Below, piece after piece: positions 33,501-44,567 of a DNA stretch of 64,000 bases (its first letter is position 1; every line of letters starts with the position of its first letter). The translations under genes were made by a program, and so were the position numbers. This DNA is from Symbiodinium microadriaticum. Taxonomy: Eukaryota > Sar > Dinophyceae > Suessiales > Symbiodiniaceae. The stretch lies in NCBI GenBank assembly GCA_001939145.1, contig LSRX01000679.1:162495-226494 (forward strand), given 5' to 3'. The notes beneath the pieces are model-generated. The model was not told the origin of the DNA and did no database searches. It saw only the letters and a program-made list of their open reading frames with translations.

Positions 33501-36500
33501 GCACACCCCATTATACAAACTCACACAACAATATCTGTTTAGAAATAGTTTATGTGTATACATATGCTGCAATATGCTTTTTGCTGTTTACAAAGTCCGG
33601 TACAAGGCAGATGAAGTTTCAGCTCTACCTCCTCGAGGCCATCCAGGAATCCGGCTCCAGGACGAATCTGGTAGATCCTTTCTGGGCCAAGATGTCAATT
33701 TGACAATGAGCAAAAGCCCGTTCCCTCAGAGCCTTGGGTGGCGAAGAAGTGCCGCAACTCGTCCGTCCGAAAAGCACACGTTGTGGAAGCGGCAGTAGAG
33801 GCCTTGTGCCCCGCTACATGTCAATGCAATTTATACATAAACATACTATGCACACTGCTCTTTGTTTAATGAGAGCCACACAGCTGACAGAGTTGCAAAC
33901 CAGAGACGAGATTCCAAGATCCTAATGCTACAAGACTTACTATGCCTCGGCGTGCCAAGGGCGAGACTCACACTCTGCCGGTCCACGCGCACTCGAAAGT
34001 TCTGAAGATCTCAGTCAGAGACATTCTAACAGCCTGAAGTCGTCTATGAAACAAAGTGTCCCAGTGTCTCGGGGCCTGGCGCCTTGTGAATAAGTAGGCA
34101 ATTTCTCCGGACCTAAAATTCCAAACTTGAGAGGTGGACGCGCGTCTCCCCGAAGCTACTACCCCTGAGCCAGTGCTTGCCTCGTGTTGGGGCCGCTGCA
34201 TAATGCTGTGCTGGTCTGTCAGCCAGAGGCGAAATCGAGGTGGCTCCACCTGTGACAGTTGCAGCAAAGTTGCACCGCTGGCACGTGGCTTGTCCAGTGC
34301 ATGTTGGAGCTACGTTGATTTATGCATCGCAGGCACTCGCTTGCGGCCTCCTCCGGGATCTTGACGGCTGGTAGCGGCCAGACAAAAGGCAGCGGAGATG
34401 GTCTAACCTTTCCAGCGAGTCGGATCCCGACGACGACGACGCGAAGTTATTACAAAAGAAACGGCTTGGCACAGATTACCAGCAAACAAGAGAGGGCGGT
34501 GCTGCTTCCGGTGAAAAGGTCTTCCAGGCATCCTCGAGACCTGGGAGACAATTTGTACATCAGAAATCGCGGGCCCACTATCACGGTGGGCCTTTATCTT
34601 CAGGATGCAGGAGGTTCAACAAGATGTCCGATCGCCTCGAGAAGAACAGATGACTATGCCATGACTCCACGAAATGGAGCGCACCCATCACCCCCCGAGC
34701 ACCGCCCCAAGCGCCTTGCGGGCCAAGGCGATGAGCTTAAGACCTCTGCGAAGCAACGGAGATACGTGTCCCGCCCACGGCTCTCTCTGGGGCGCGGGCA
34801 TCTGTAGAACCGAAGTACAGCAGCTCCTGTCAGCGAAAGACTCACTGGGCATTCCAATGCTCACCAACATGTGCCAGACATCGCACTTTCGCAAATGACT
34901 TGCTGCACGGAAGAAACATCATCTCCACCTCTGCAAGTGCCAGCATCTGCCGACGCACCTCGCTGCTCGAAGAGAACATGATGCAGGAGACATGCCACAT
35001 GCAAAGGCAGACTCAACAACACTGTCTCTGGTAGTGAATATAGTACTGCCGTGGCCTCTGCACAGCCGTCTATGCGCAGTCTACAGGAACACTGCCGAAA
35101 GTTTCAGTCACGGTCTTGCGAGTCTGTTGCTTCTCTGCAGAAGGCGCAGGCATGGCCAACATGTCGTCGAGCGATCACTTCCAGAGCCGTGACCTGCGAA
35201 TGGAAGTACGGCAGACAGCATGAATCGTGCCAAGGTGCCCGCTCCTCGAACTCTCTGGAATCAGAGACCCTTTGCAAACGAACAGGGCTGCTGGAGGCTC
35301 GTGGGTGCCCTAGGCCTAGATCCCCCAAAGCGGTGGGAATTCCCATCTTTTCTTCTGCATCATCGGCAAGGCCTGCGCGCTAAACCCCTGAAAGCCAAGC
35401 CCCAAGGAGTCAGCTCAGCCATCGGCCAAGCCAAATAAGCAGGAGCTAGCAGAATCGCTCCGTGCAGTAGAATGGCTCGACTGTGCTTCCTGGCATGCTG
35501 CTTCCGACGACACGCACAAACACACTCTCTCTAAGTCTCTTTCTCACACACAAGCTCAGACATGTTTGTACTCTAGAGATAGGGCGACAGACACACAGAC
35601 AGATAAACAGAAAGCTAGATAGATGGATAGATCGGTAGATAGATCGATAGATAGAAACACAGGCAGACAGACAGATAGATAGACACAGAGATAACATGAG
35701 ATAACTATATATAGTTCTCATATGGCATGAAAGCGCCACTGTGCAACCGGTGGGAACCTCCAGTAGAGGGTTTATAGGTTCGGGTCCCTCATTCTGAGAA
35801 ATGTTAAATAGAATAGCTATGAGTTGTATGAACAGTTCATCAAAGGTGCCCTTAAATAGTCTTGCGCTCGTTTCATCCCCACTGGAATGACAAGAACACC
35901 AGGCCCTCACTCACAGTTCGCCAGCAAGGTGACTTGTGGCGGCCCGGCGGCGGCAGTAAGACGTTAGAGGAATCCAGACGAAACTGCAGGAGTGCGAAAG
36001 CAGAAATGGAAGCTGAGGGAGAACGAATGCCTCACGATTTAGGACGGACAAAGCACATACGGTGACAGAGGATTCCTCGTACAACCGGCATCCGAGAACG
36101 TACAGGTGAACAGAGAAGCACCGCTCAGTGCAGCACACGCCACCTTCTGCGACATGGGATATGGGCATCATCTTGGAACTCGTATACTGGACTGCTCTGC
36201 CCACCGAAACCCTACGCCGGTGTTGCTTTCCAAGTTTGGTTCGCCCCCCAAAGAGTCCGAGCTTCCACCCGCTGTCCTGCAGCTGTTCGCCGAAGCTTCG
36301 AAGCTCTTCTGTCGGGCCACGGCCAAGGCCTAAGAAATCAGAAGGGGCTATAGGAACCCCCATATAAAACCCTTGTCGTTACCCTTCTCCCTTAGAGCTT
36401 TTCATGCTTCCTGTAAGGGTTTCGGTCCGGATTCTACAAAAGGGGGGGAGTCCTAAACAGAACCCTCATATGGAGCCCTTTTGGGCACGTTCTTTTTTCG

Positions 36501-37700
36501 GTACCCTTATAGAAAACCCTAAACCCTAAACCCTACACCCTACACCCTAAACCCCTAAACCCTAAACCGTGACAGGACCTGGGCTCAAGGCTGGCCCAGC
36601 TCTGAAACACCGAAACCGACTCGTCGTAGGGCTCCTGGCGAATGCAAAGAATGGTGGCTTAGGGTTTCGGAACTTTAGGGTTTAGGGTTTAGGGTTTCGG
36701 AAGTTTAGGGTTTAGGGTAAAATGGTAATGATAGTCGCAAGCAATAGTAACAGTAGTGAACTACTGATGGTATGACAGTAGCAGTCAGCTTTCCCTTTCG
36801 AGTGGCATTCCCTGCAGAGTGAGCAAGCTCCTGTGGAAACGATCCTTCCTCAACGGAAGACCTGGAATCACAAGTTCGAGACTGCTTGACATGCGACCCC
36901 AAGTGACTCTTAGCCACCTTTGAGACCTTCAAATGCCTTAAAGCGAGTGTAAGGATGCAGCTCCACGGCCAATCTGTACCTTGACCAAGGCGCCGATGAG
37001 TTGCAAGATAGAGCCTTCACGACTTCGCCCAAGAAACGACAAACGAGACGTGTTGCCGAAGGCCTCCGGAATCACCAGCCCGAAACTGTTGAACCTCAGA
37101 TTCACACTCCCATCTTCCCAATCCTAGCGGCGAGGGCGCCCCACATGTTCCTTCGATCCCGATCACATCTACGGCGATTTCTCTGGGGGCGCCTGGCTCC
37201 GACCGACTGGTCAATGGCGGCCATTTCGTTGCCGTAGGCCGCAGCCGGGCACAGGCATCAGCCGCTTCCGTTCTACGGATAGAGCCCAGGTGTCTATGGA
37301 CTAAAAGGCTACCTGTCGGACCAGCTGTCCTGAGCAAACGTGGGCTCACGAGCTTCACTTCCCAGCCTTTTCGAAGAAAAGCCGATGCCCCAAACTCAAG
37401 AGCAGTCGAGCAGTCGAGACTCCAAGCCACTGCTACCGCGCACAGCTATCAGCCATGCAACGTCGCTGCCAAGGGGCTTGAACTTACAAGTAGCCCGTAG
37501 CTGCGCCTTTTCCTTCTTTGCAGCTGATCTCCGCTACTAACGCATAACGCAGGCAGTCTGGAACTGAGTTTGGCCGTGCTACCTGCCAGGATTAGGCCAG
37601 AAGTGTTTGCTGCATCATCGATGCGAGCGAACACACATGGACATCCTCAGCGCGGTGGCGTTCGCGAGCGATGCTGTCGAGGAGAGTTGTCTGGAACCTC
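33500..37700. other. Intergenic region without a firm gene
   Basis: Several minus-strand frames (for example 35911-36363 and 37017-37430) are open for over 130 codons but show no family features. A short segment near 34925-34980 (minus, SSSSEVRRQMLALAE before a GT donor) may be an isolated exon. GATA/GACA repeats occupy 35610-35700. Telomere-like tracts lie at about 36510-36570 (CCCTAAA) and 36660-36720 (TTTAGGG), again in opposite orientations. Confidence 0.4.
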
Positions 37701-37769
37701 ACGAAACATGTCTGTGTGTGTGTGTGTGAGCGCCTGAGGGCAGAGGCTCTCGTCACACCCCAAACTTTT

Positions 37770-40075
37770 CAGCCGAGGTGCGGAGGTGATGACTTGCGAC
37801 ACTTCGTTGTGCAGAGCCTGCACAGGTCTCATTTTCTGGGACGTGTGCCAGAAGGGCCTAGGAGAACTTGCTCGTGTCTACAATGCTAGCATACGGACTT
37901 CTTGGATGCTAGCGGCACTGACAACAAAGCAACTCATGCTTCCCGCCTTGAACCGCTGGCGCAGTGCAACAATAGCACGCTCCAGTGCCACCTCTGCGAG
38001 AACACACATAGCAACATGCAGTTGAATCGCATTGAATCAGCCTGGTGTTAACGGAAAGCTCAACTCAGTTGAGATTACGGCTTCGCGTCCTTCAACAAAG
38101 TCGTGCCAGAACTCTGTGCGGGAAGCAGGTTCTGGCCTGCAGTACCCCGAGCGCGTTAGAAGAGCAGTGCAACATCGACAGAAAGAAGAGGTGTGCGGGA
38201 ACGGCCCCGAGTACAGGTGAGCCTGATCACGTTGGCAAAGACAAAGCCTGCAGCACCGGTGGCACGCGGGGACTGCTGCGAGCAAGAGCTCATTGCTACG
38301 TAAGCCTTGCTGTATACCATAGCCCATCGCTGGTGTCAAGCCGTGTGCCACCAAGTAACGCTCGACATCCTCCAGCACTTGCAGGAGCTTCTCACCTTGC
38401 TCGGGAGTCCTGGCATCAAGAAGTCAGAATAGGTGGATGTTGGAATCGCCTCTGCTGCAAGCCGACGGCCCGTCCTGGGTCCTCTGAAGTTCAGAAGAGC
38501 TGCAGCATCATGCATGTCTACAGCAGCACCATGCACCTCCAAATCCCAGGCCACCAGGCGCCGCCATGCATTCGGATGTCTTGGCAACGAGCTGATACCA
38601 AGGGGGCCTTTTTGAGGTAGTCCTGAATGGCAGCGCATCTTGACCTGGGCTCTATAAATCTTCCCGGCGGCGCTTACAGGCAGAAATCTTCTAGCACGCG
38701 CACACGCACACACAACACAGCAGTACCCGACGTTGGCCGAGCGCCAGACTCAAATATCCCTGCTTCGTCTCTGTTGGAACGATTCCCATCGTGTCGCCTG
38801 CAGAAAATCCAAGGCGGGGTGCCAACATAGAACATCAACTCATCAACATAGTCAAACACTGCTGCACCGGAGCCGACACAACCCTTGATTTTGTGTCCAC
38901 GTCTGCAAATGAAAATCGATACTCGATGCACCGCTTCTTGCGATGCTCGGCTTGCCGGAGCTTACGAGACATGAAACTTGTACCAGCCAAGCTGTTGGAT
39001 CAGCGCCGCATCAATGCCGGCTCTTCGCCAGGCTTCAGGCGGCGCGCGACTAGCGTCGCCGAGTTGCCCCCGGGGTGCAACCAATCGGGCAGATCGCCAA
39101 TGGGCCCCAGCATAGGGATCTGCCAGGTGCGATCATGTGTGCTTTCATACGATCCTGCTGTCTGTACTTGTCACTGATAGCTACACTCGAAGTGAATGGT
39201 GTCGATATCTACGCTTGAAACTGTTGGTTCACCTACCAAAACTAGCACCAGGATGCGAGGGAAATCGGAACCGGGGGGGTGAGCCTCGTAGACGCAGAGG
39301 CCAGCTTCAGTGTCCAAGAAGGGGATGGGGCACTTGGAGAGGCTGTCAGGAAACGCCACCCTGGCCAGCAGGGTCAAGTAGAGCTCCTTGGATGAACTCG
39401 AAGATGACACGGAAGCTCACTTTTTGGTTGAGTTAGGTTTGGGGAGGTTTGGGGTTTGTTGCAGAGTTTTAGCTCTAGCTTCTCTTCGCCAGGGGGCGAG
39501 GGAGGCTTGTAGCTTCACCTTCTGGTCACCGCCATCCGGACTCGGGACTTCGACTTCGAAAACTCGCTCCAGCCCGAAGCCTGCAGGGCTTCTGACTCTG
39601 ATATGGGGGCCTGCAGCTTGCGTAGCTTCTTACCTTTACAGTTCCTACATAATAGTACTGGATATACCCTAAAACCCTAAGTATACTAATGCCCGTCATA
39701 GCCCTAGACCCTAGACTGTCCCGGGGAATCTTGGTGAGAGCAGCCAAGAAACGCTCGAGGACCCACTTCAGTGCACCGAACTCCAAGAGCACTGGAGTGA
39801 CCAAAGCTGCGCCGAAGGCTGCAAGGCGGCTGGTGATGAAACCACCATCGATGCGGCCAACATCCTCAAGCATCAAAGCCAGTGAAAACCAACTTAGCCT
39901 AGTGGCCTAGTACTAGTCGTGCGGTGCTACACGGAGATGGCATTCTGATGTGATCACCTTTGTGCTGCGCACAGAGAAGGCCCGATCCGGCATCCGTTTG
40001 GCGAAAACACTGCGGGCTCGGACTCTCGCAGCACCTTCTGCGCCCTTCGCGACCACAAACAAAAACAAATGGAAG
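37770..40075 (-). CDS. Unidentified multi-exon gene
   Basis: I do not recognise the product, but a chain of coding-like segments on the minus strand has sensible splice edges. From the right: about 40050-39958 (VRARSVFAKRMPDRAFSV, GT donor), 39864-39721 (FGAALVTPVLLEFGALKWVL; 48 codons, apparent GA donor), near 39565-39495 (VFEVEVPSPDGGDQKVKLQA), near 39390-39285 (YLTLLARVAFPDSLSKCPIP), near 39130-39020 (GPIGDLPDWLHPGGNSATL), near 38855-38785 (VFDYVDELMFYVGTPPW), near 38395-38310 (LLQVLEDVERYLVAHGL), 38105-38050, 38005-37900 (ALERAIVALRQRFKAGSM) and 37845-37775 (MRPVQALHNEVSQVITSAP). The first two join in phase. The others could belong to more than one gene. Mixed hydrophobic and acidic segments suggest a soluble or peripheral protein. 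Confidence 0.5.
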
Positions 40076-40540
40076 CTTCACGATGCCGCTTCCCTGGATG
40101 AGAGCATGAGATGGGGTCGTGGTACGGCACTAGAACGGCAGCCAGTTCATGATGATTGGATGTCGCATGATGTCGCATGTCCTGCTACGGCCCTTACTCA
40201 TACTAAGGACAGCCGTCTCCGCGCCCCACCACCCTCCAGACAGCATCGTCAAGCTTGACCAGAGTGAACAAGCCGACCGGACTTATTCAAGTGCTGCTCG
40301 GGTGCCGAAGCCTGCTATATACACGACACAATCACCATGTGCTGTCTGCTTCCCACGAACCAGTACTATTCATCAAGCTATCTTATTTGGTGCGACCAGG
40401 TGGCTGGCCGCGGTTTCGGTCCGATGTCGATCCAGTATCCTTAGGCTCAGCCAGTCTTTGCAGTGCATGGAGCCTCGTCGACTTCCACCGTGCAGGTCAC
40501 AGTTGAAAGCTTTGACAAGTGACTGCGAGCGGCGGCTTGT

Positions 40541-40640
40541 CTTCCTCCTCCTCCTCCTCCTCCTCCTGCTCCTCCTGTTGCTGATACTACTCCTGCTGCT
40601 GCTGCTGCTGCTGCTACTACTACTACGACGACGACGACTA
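40541..40640. repeat. CTC/CTG/CTA/GAC trinucleotide run
   Basis: About 100 bases of triplets passing from CTC to CTG to CTA to GAC. The region 40.1-42.8 kb shows no gene I can support. Confidence 0.92.
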
Positions 40641-42391
40641 CTTTTGTGCTCGCAGGGACCAGGATATTGTGAATCAAAGTGATTGAATCTTCAGAACTGA
40701 CTGCGTAAGTTGCCCGTATGTGCACGAATACCAATACATAACATCAAGCCAAGGTAAGCAGTTGGGCAGAATGCAATAGGTTGCATGGGCTTGCCCGCTT
40801 CGGAAGTAATGTGGCTTCTGAATACATGTTGCAAATTTCCGACAACGTTGTGTGAGCAGGCACACAGGTGTGAACACCGCAACGTTTCTATATTGACATT
40901 TAAGCATTCGAAGTCTGCTCTTCAGGTCAGAACCTGGATTGCTGTGAATTGCATAAAGCTCGGCCGAATATAAGACCACACGCATGCATGGAAGCAGCTT
41001 TCTCAACTACCTACGAACCGGCAACTTCGAAATCTCGCGAGCTGTATTTTTCAATTTCGCTGGTTTACTCGGCTTCGGACATGACAGACGAGCAGCGGTT
41101 TTATGTGTAGTGCTAGACCGATTGACCGTTGGCAGACCGAGCACTGGCACTTCAATAGGGGACGTTACGTTACCACTAGTGTCAGGGGAGATTTTGTCTT
41201 TCGCACACTCATCACCCGATGTCTCAGGTAGCCTTCCATGCAGCAAGGTGTCGGGTGAACTGGATGAGAACCTGTGGGACAACAGGGCTCTCAAGCGGGC
41301 TGCGCATAATCATATAAAGCGATGATAACAAATCAGTGACCCCAACGGTAAAGCTGATGACATGTACATCATCAGAATGAGAGAAGACTGCTGAAAATTA
41401 CTAATTGTTGTTATGCTTACGTAACGTTATGATTAAGATTTTTATCAGTAATATAATTATTTTTATTGCCAACAGGAACACCACCACCACTGAAAAGCTC
41501 TCCGCTCGGCTCTGCCTGGGTGGAGCCCTCTGCCGTGGGTTCCTTCGCGGTTCAGCAGGGGCCACCAGGCAACAAGGCGGTTTAGGGTTTAGGGTTTAGG
41601 CTTCCTAACGGTGTCCTAAGCAATACTCTGCCCGACTTCCATGTGTGCCAAGATTTGGCAAGATGCCGCCGGAACTAAATCTCCAGCACATGATGTCCAC
41701 AGGTAGGCACCGAAGAGAGCCAAAGGCAAGCCACCTGGGTGAAAAAAGCTGGCCCAAAAAGCACTTGCACATGGGCCCTCGCCGGGTCATTCGCTGCTAA
41801 CCGATTGGCCCTATGCAAACTGCAGACCTCACAGACAGGACCAAGGGCAGGACTATGGGCTGCGACTACGGGCGGCTCCTCTCCCTTCCCTGGCAATACC
41901 TGCACACATGGGTTTCTGGCTTCAAGCTTTCCGGGACCCCACTGCAGCCCCCGATCCAGCCTCAAGCCACAAACACTGGGGCGGGATCCCCCACTTCTGC
42001 AACGGAGTGAAAGCGCCACTCCACACCTGAGCAAAGCAAACAAAAAGCAAGAAGCACGCGAACCCCACACACGGTGCTCTCAAACGTGTTGCACTAGTTC
42101 GCGAGTGAGCACCCATCTGTTATCTATCTGATTAGTTACCTTATAAATCGAGTCCAGACTTGCCAGGGCATCACCAAAACCATCATCCCGGGGTCGGCGG
42201 AACGAGAACCCATGAGTTGAGACCGGCACAGCTTCCCATCGGCCAGCGATGCTCTCGAGGGCCTCCATTGGCGCTCATGACTTTCCTAAGGCCATGCCTC
42301 AAGTTTAGACCCTTTCGCGCAGCCTCAAGACCTGCATGCCTGCCTCGAAGTGACCGACGAACCGTTTCCAGTTTCAATCTTTGACTCTAAC

Positions 42392-42592
42392 ATTTATATT
42401 ATATTATATATTATATTGTATATTATATTATATATTATATTATATATTATATTATATATTATATTATATATTATATTATATATTATATTATATATTATAT
42501 TATATATTATATTGTATATTATATTATATATTATATTATATATTATATTATATATTATATTATATATTATATTATATATTACTATATATTGA
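42392..42592. repeat. Ten-base tandem repeat of ATATTATATT type
   Basis: About twenty near-identical AT-only 10-base units, with only two or three G interruptions (for example near 42419 and 42514). This is a long homogeneous minisatellite. Confidence 0.97.
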
Positions 42593-42870
42593 AGGGGGCA
42601 TGCAACCCGGCCATGGTCTCTCTCGGAATCATCCTACCGAAGAATGGCTAGAGCCTTTTGGTTGCTGTGAAGAGCGGCTCTCGGAAGACCCGACTCAGCT
42701 CCGCCAGACCAGAACAGGTTTCGGCAAGAGTCGTCTCTTTCTTCCACCATGCGTAACTACGAGATGCAAGTGTCACAGGCTTCGATGTCCAGCCTGACAC
42801 TGTCCTGCCTTCGTCGGGTTTGTCTCGACGCTCTTAGACTCCGAGAATCGCAGGGCAGCTTCAACGACCT

Positions 42871-43440
42871 GTGTCATTTCAGGCTGATCCAAGGATCGAA
42901 AGTCTCTGTCAACAGTCTTGCCAAATGGCCTTTGACCGCCACGTCTGTGAAGCCACTCTCAAACCTTCACCCGGACACATCCAGCCTCCGGTATCTCCTC
43001 CGAGCATTTGCCCCCGTCGATGGCGCCTCTGCTGCACACCCGTCCGCTCCCTCTCCCTGCACAAACTATTGAACTTTAGCGAACTGTCATGCACGGTCAA
43101 ACCAAGAGCCAACAACCGAGTGAAACCTCCATGCAATCCTGCCTTGGAGCGCTTTACTGAGAACTGCAGCATCAGCAGCGATTTGTGGTGCAGCGGATGC
43201 CTTCACGAGTTTCACGGAATCGACTACGAATTTGACCCTCCAGCAGTCACTTACTTAAATGGGTGCCTCTCGAACTTGTTCTCGCCTTTTCGAGTGGAGA
43301 TGCTGGATATCGGCTGCAAAACCGAACCTGTGTGGGGGAAAGCATGGCATGGCAGAGCTTCTGCACTGACATGCAGCACAGATCATCTCAGTGCTCGGCC
43401 AGGGAAGCACCGTGGTGAAGTCGCTGAACTTCTCTTCTAA
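42871..43440 (+). CDS. Long open frame of unknown nature
   Basis: A 189-codon frame on the plus strand, longer than expected by chance, but with no recognisable domain. It has many Cys and Ser and no clear hydrophobic core pattern. It would be the only sizeable plus-strand gene in this part. No splice partners were identified, and antisense origin cannot be excluded. Confidence 0.25.
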   Translation: MSFQADPRIESLCQQSCQMAFDRHVCEATLKPSPGHIQPPVSPPSICPRRWRLCCTPVRSLSLHKLLNFSELSCTVKPRANNRVKPPCNPALERFTENCSISSDLWCSGCLHEFHGIDYEFDPPAVTYLNGCLSNLFSPFRVEMLDIGCKTEPVWGKAWHGRASALTCSTDHLSARPGKHRGEVAELLF

Positions 43441-43669
43441 AGACTTTTCGGGCTCCTCCTGCAGGGTTTCAAGGTCCCACAACCATTTAGAGTATGGATT
43501 CTGGGACCTAAAACCTTACTCTTTGGGTACTCGGACCCTCTGGGGAACACCCTACGTCTGCGAAACGCAACGCTAAAAAAAGCGTCCCCCGAAGGTGTGG
43601 GTGGGAAATTTGCCTGCTCCGCGGAGGCGCGTCGTAGGCTGCGCAGCCTTGACAAAGCGATCTAAGTAT

Positions 43670-44055
43670 CGACAGTTATTATTGTTACTATTTTCATTAT
43701 TATTATTACCATTATTATTATTATTATTGACATTATTGTTTTTACTACTATCATTATTATTGTTATTATTTTTAGTAGTATTATGATAATGATTACTATT
43801 ATTTTTATTATTGCTATTATTGTTATTGTTACTATTACTATTATTATTATTATTACTACTATTACAGCCCGTTCTTCGATTTCTCAGCCTTTGGTCTGAA
43901 CCACAGCGACCATAGCGGCACCAGCGAGAGGCGGCGAGTAGAGCCGCGAAAGCAGCGCGCTGTTGGCAACTGGGCCGCCTCGCCTGCAAAGCATAATATA
44001 CTGTAATATACAATAATATACTATAAATTACCATAATATAATATACTATAATACC
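43670..44055. repeat. TTA/ATT trinucleotide run and ATA tract
   Basis: TTA, TTG and TAC triplets run from about 43672 to 43865. A second tract of TAATATAC units lies at about 43990-44055. The 231-codon minus frame across this stretch is mostly Asn and Ser runs from the repeat. Confidence 0.93.
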
Positions 44056-44567
44056 TGCACAACAAGACATCCATGTCGCATGCAAGGACTTCGACAGCAA
44101 CACCTGATACCGGCTGCTCTTCTTTCTTGTTTCTTGACCATCTTGGCGGGTCAGGTCAGAGTTGCAGAACGCCAGCTTAGCTGGGTTTCCAAATTTGCGA
44201 CCATCACATACCGGGTCTCGAAAATGGAAGCCGCATGCGGCTATGCCAGTAGCAACTGCCGTGCCCACCGTCGCAGTCTGGTTTGTGCTTGATCGTAGCG
44301 GGACCCTGTGCAGCCACTCAATATTTCAGCAATATTGGCACAGAAGGTGTTACGCCGCTAGCAAGGCTGCCTTTGCCTGTGTGAAACTATGTTCAGGGCC
44401 TCTGCCACATTCAGAGGGCTTTCTGCACAGACTTTGCGCACTGCCGCAAGGCGTTTTCGCAAACATCTTTGTGTCTGTGCTTCTTCGGGGGAAAAGAGCC
44501 TGTAAACAACAACAGTACATCGTGATGCTTTTCAGCTGTTCACGCAGGTTGTGTGCTGCGTTTCCGG

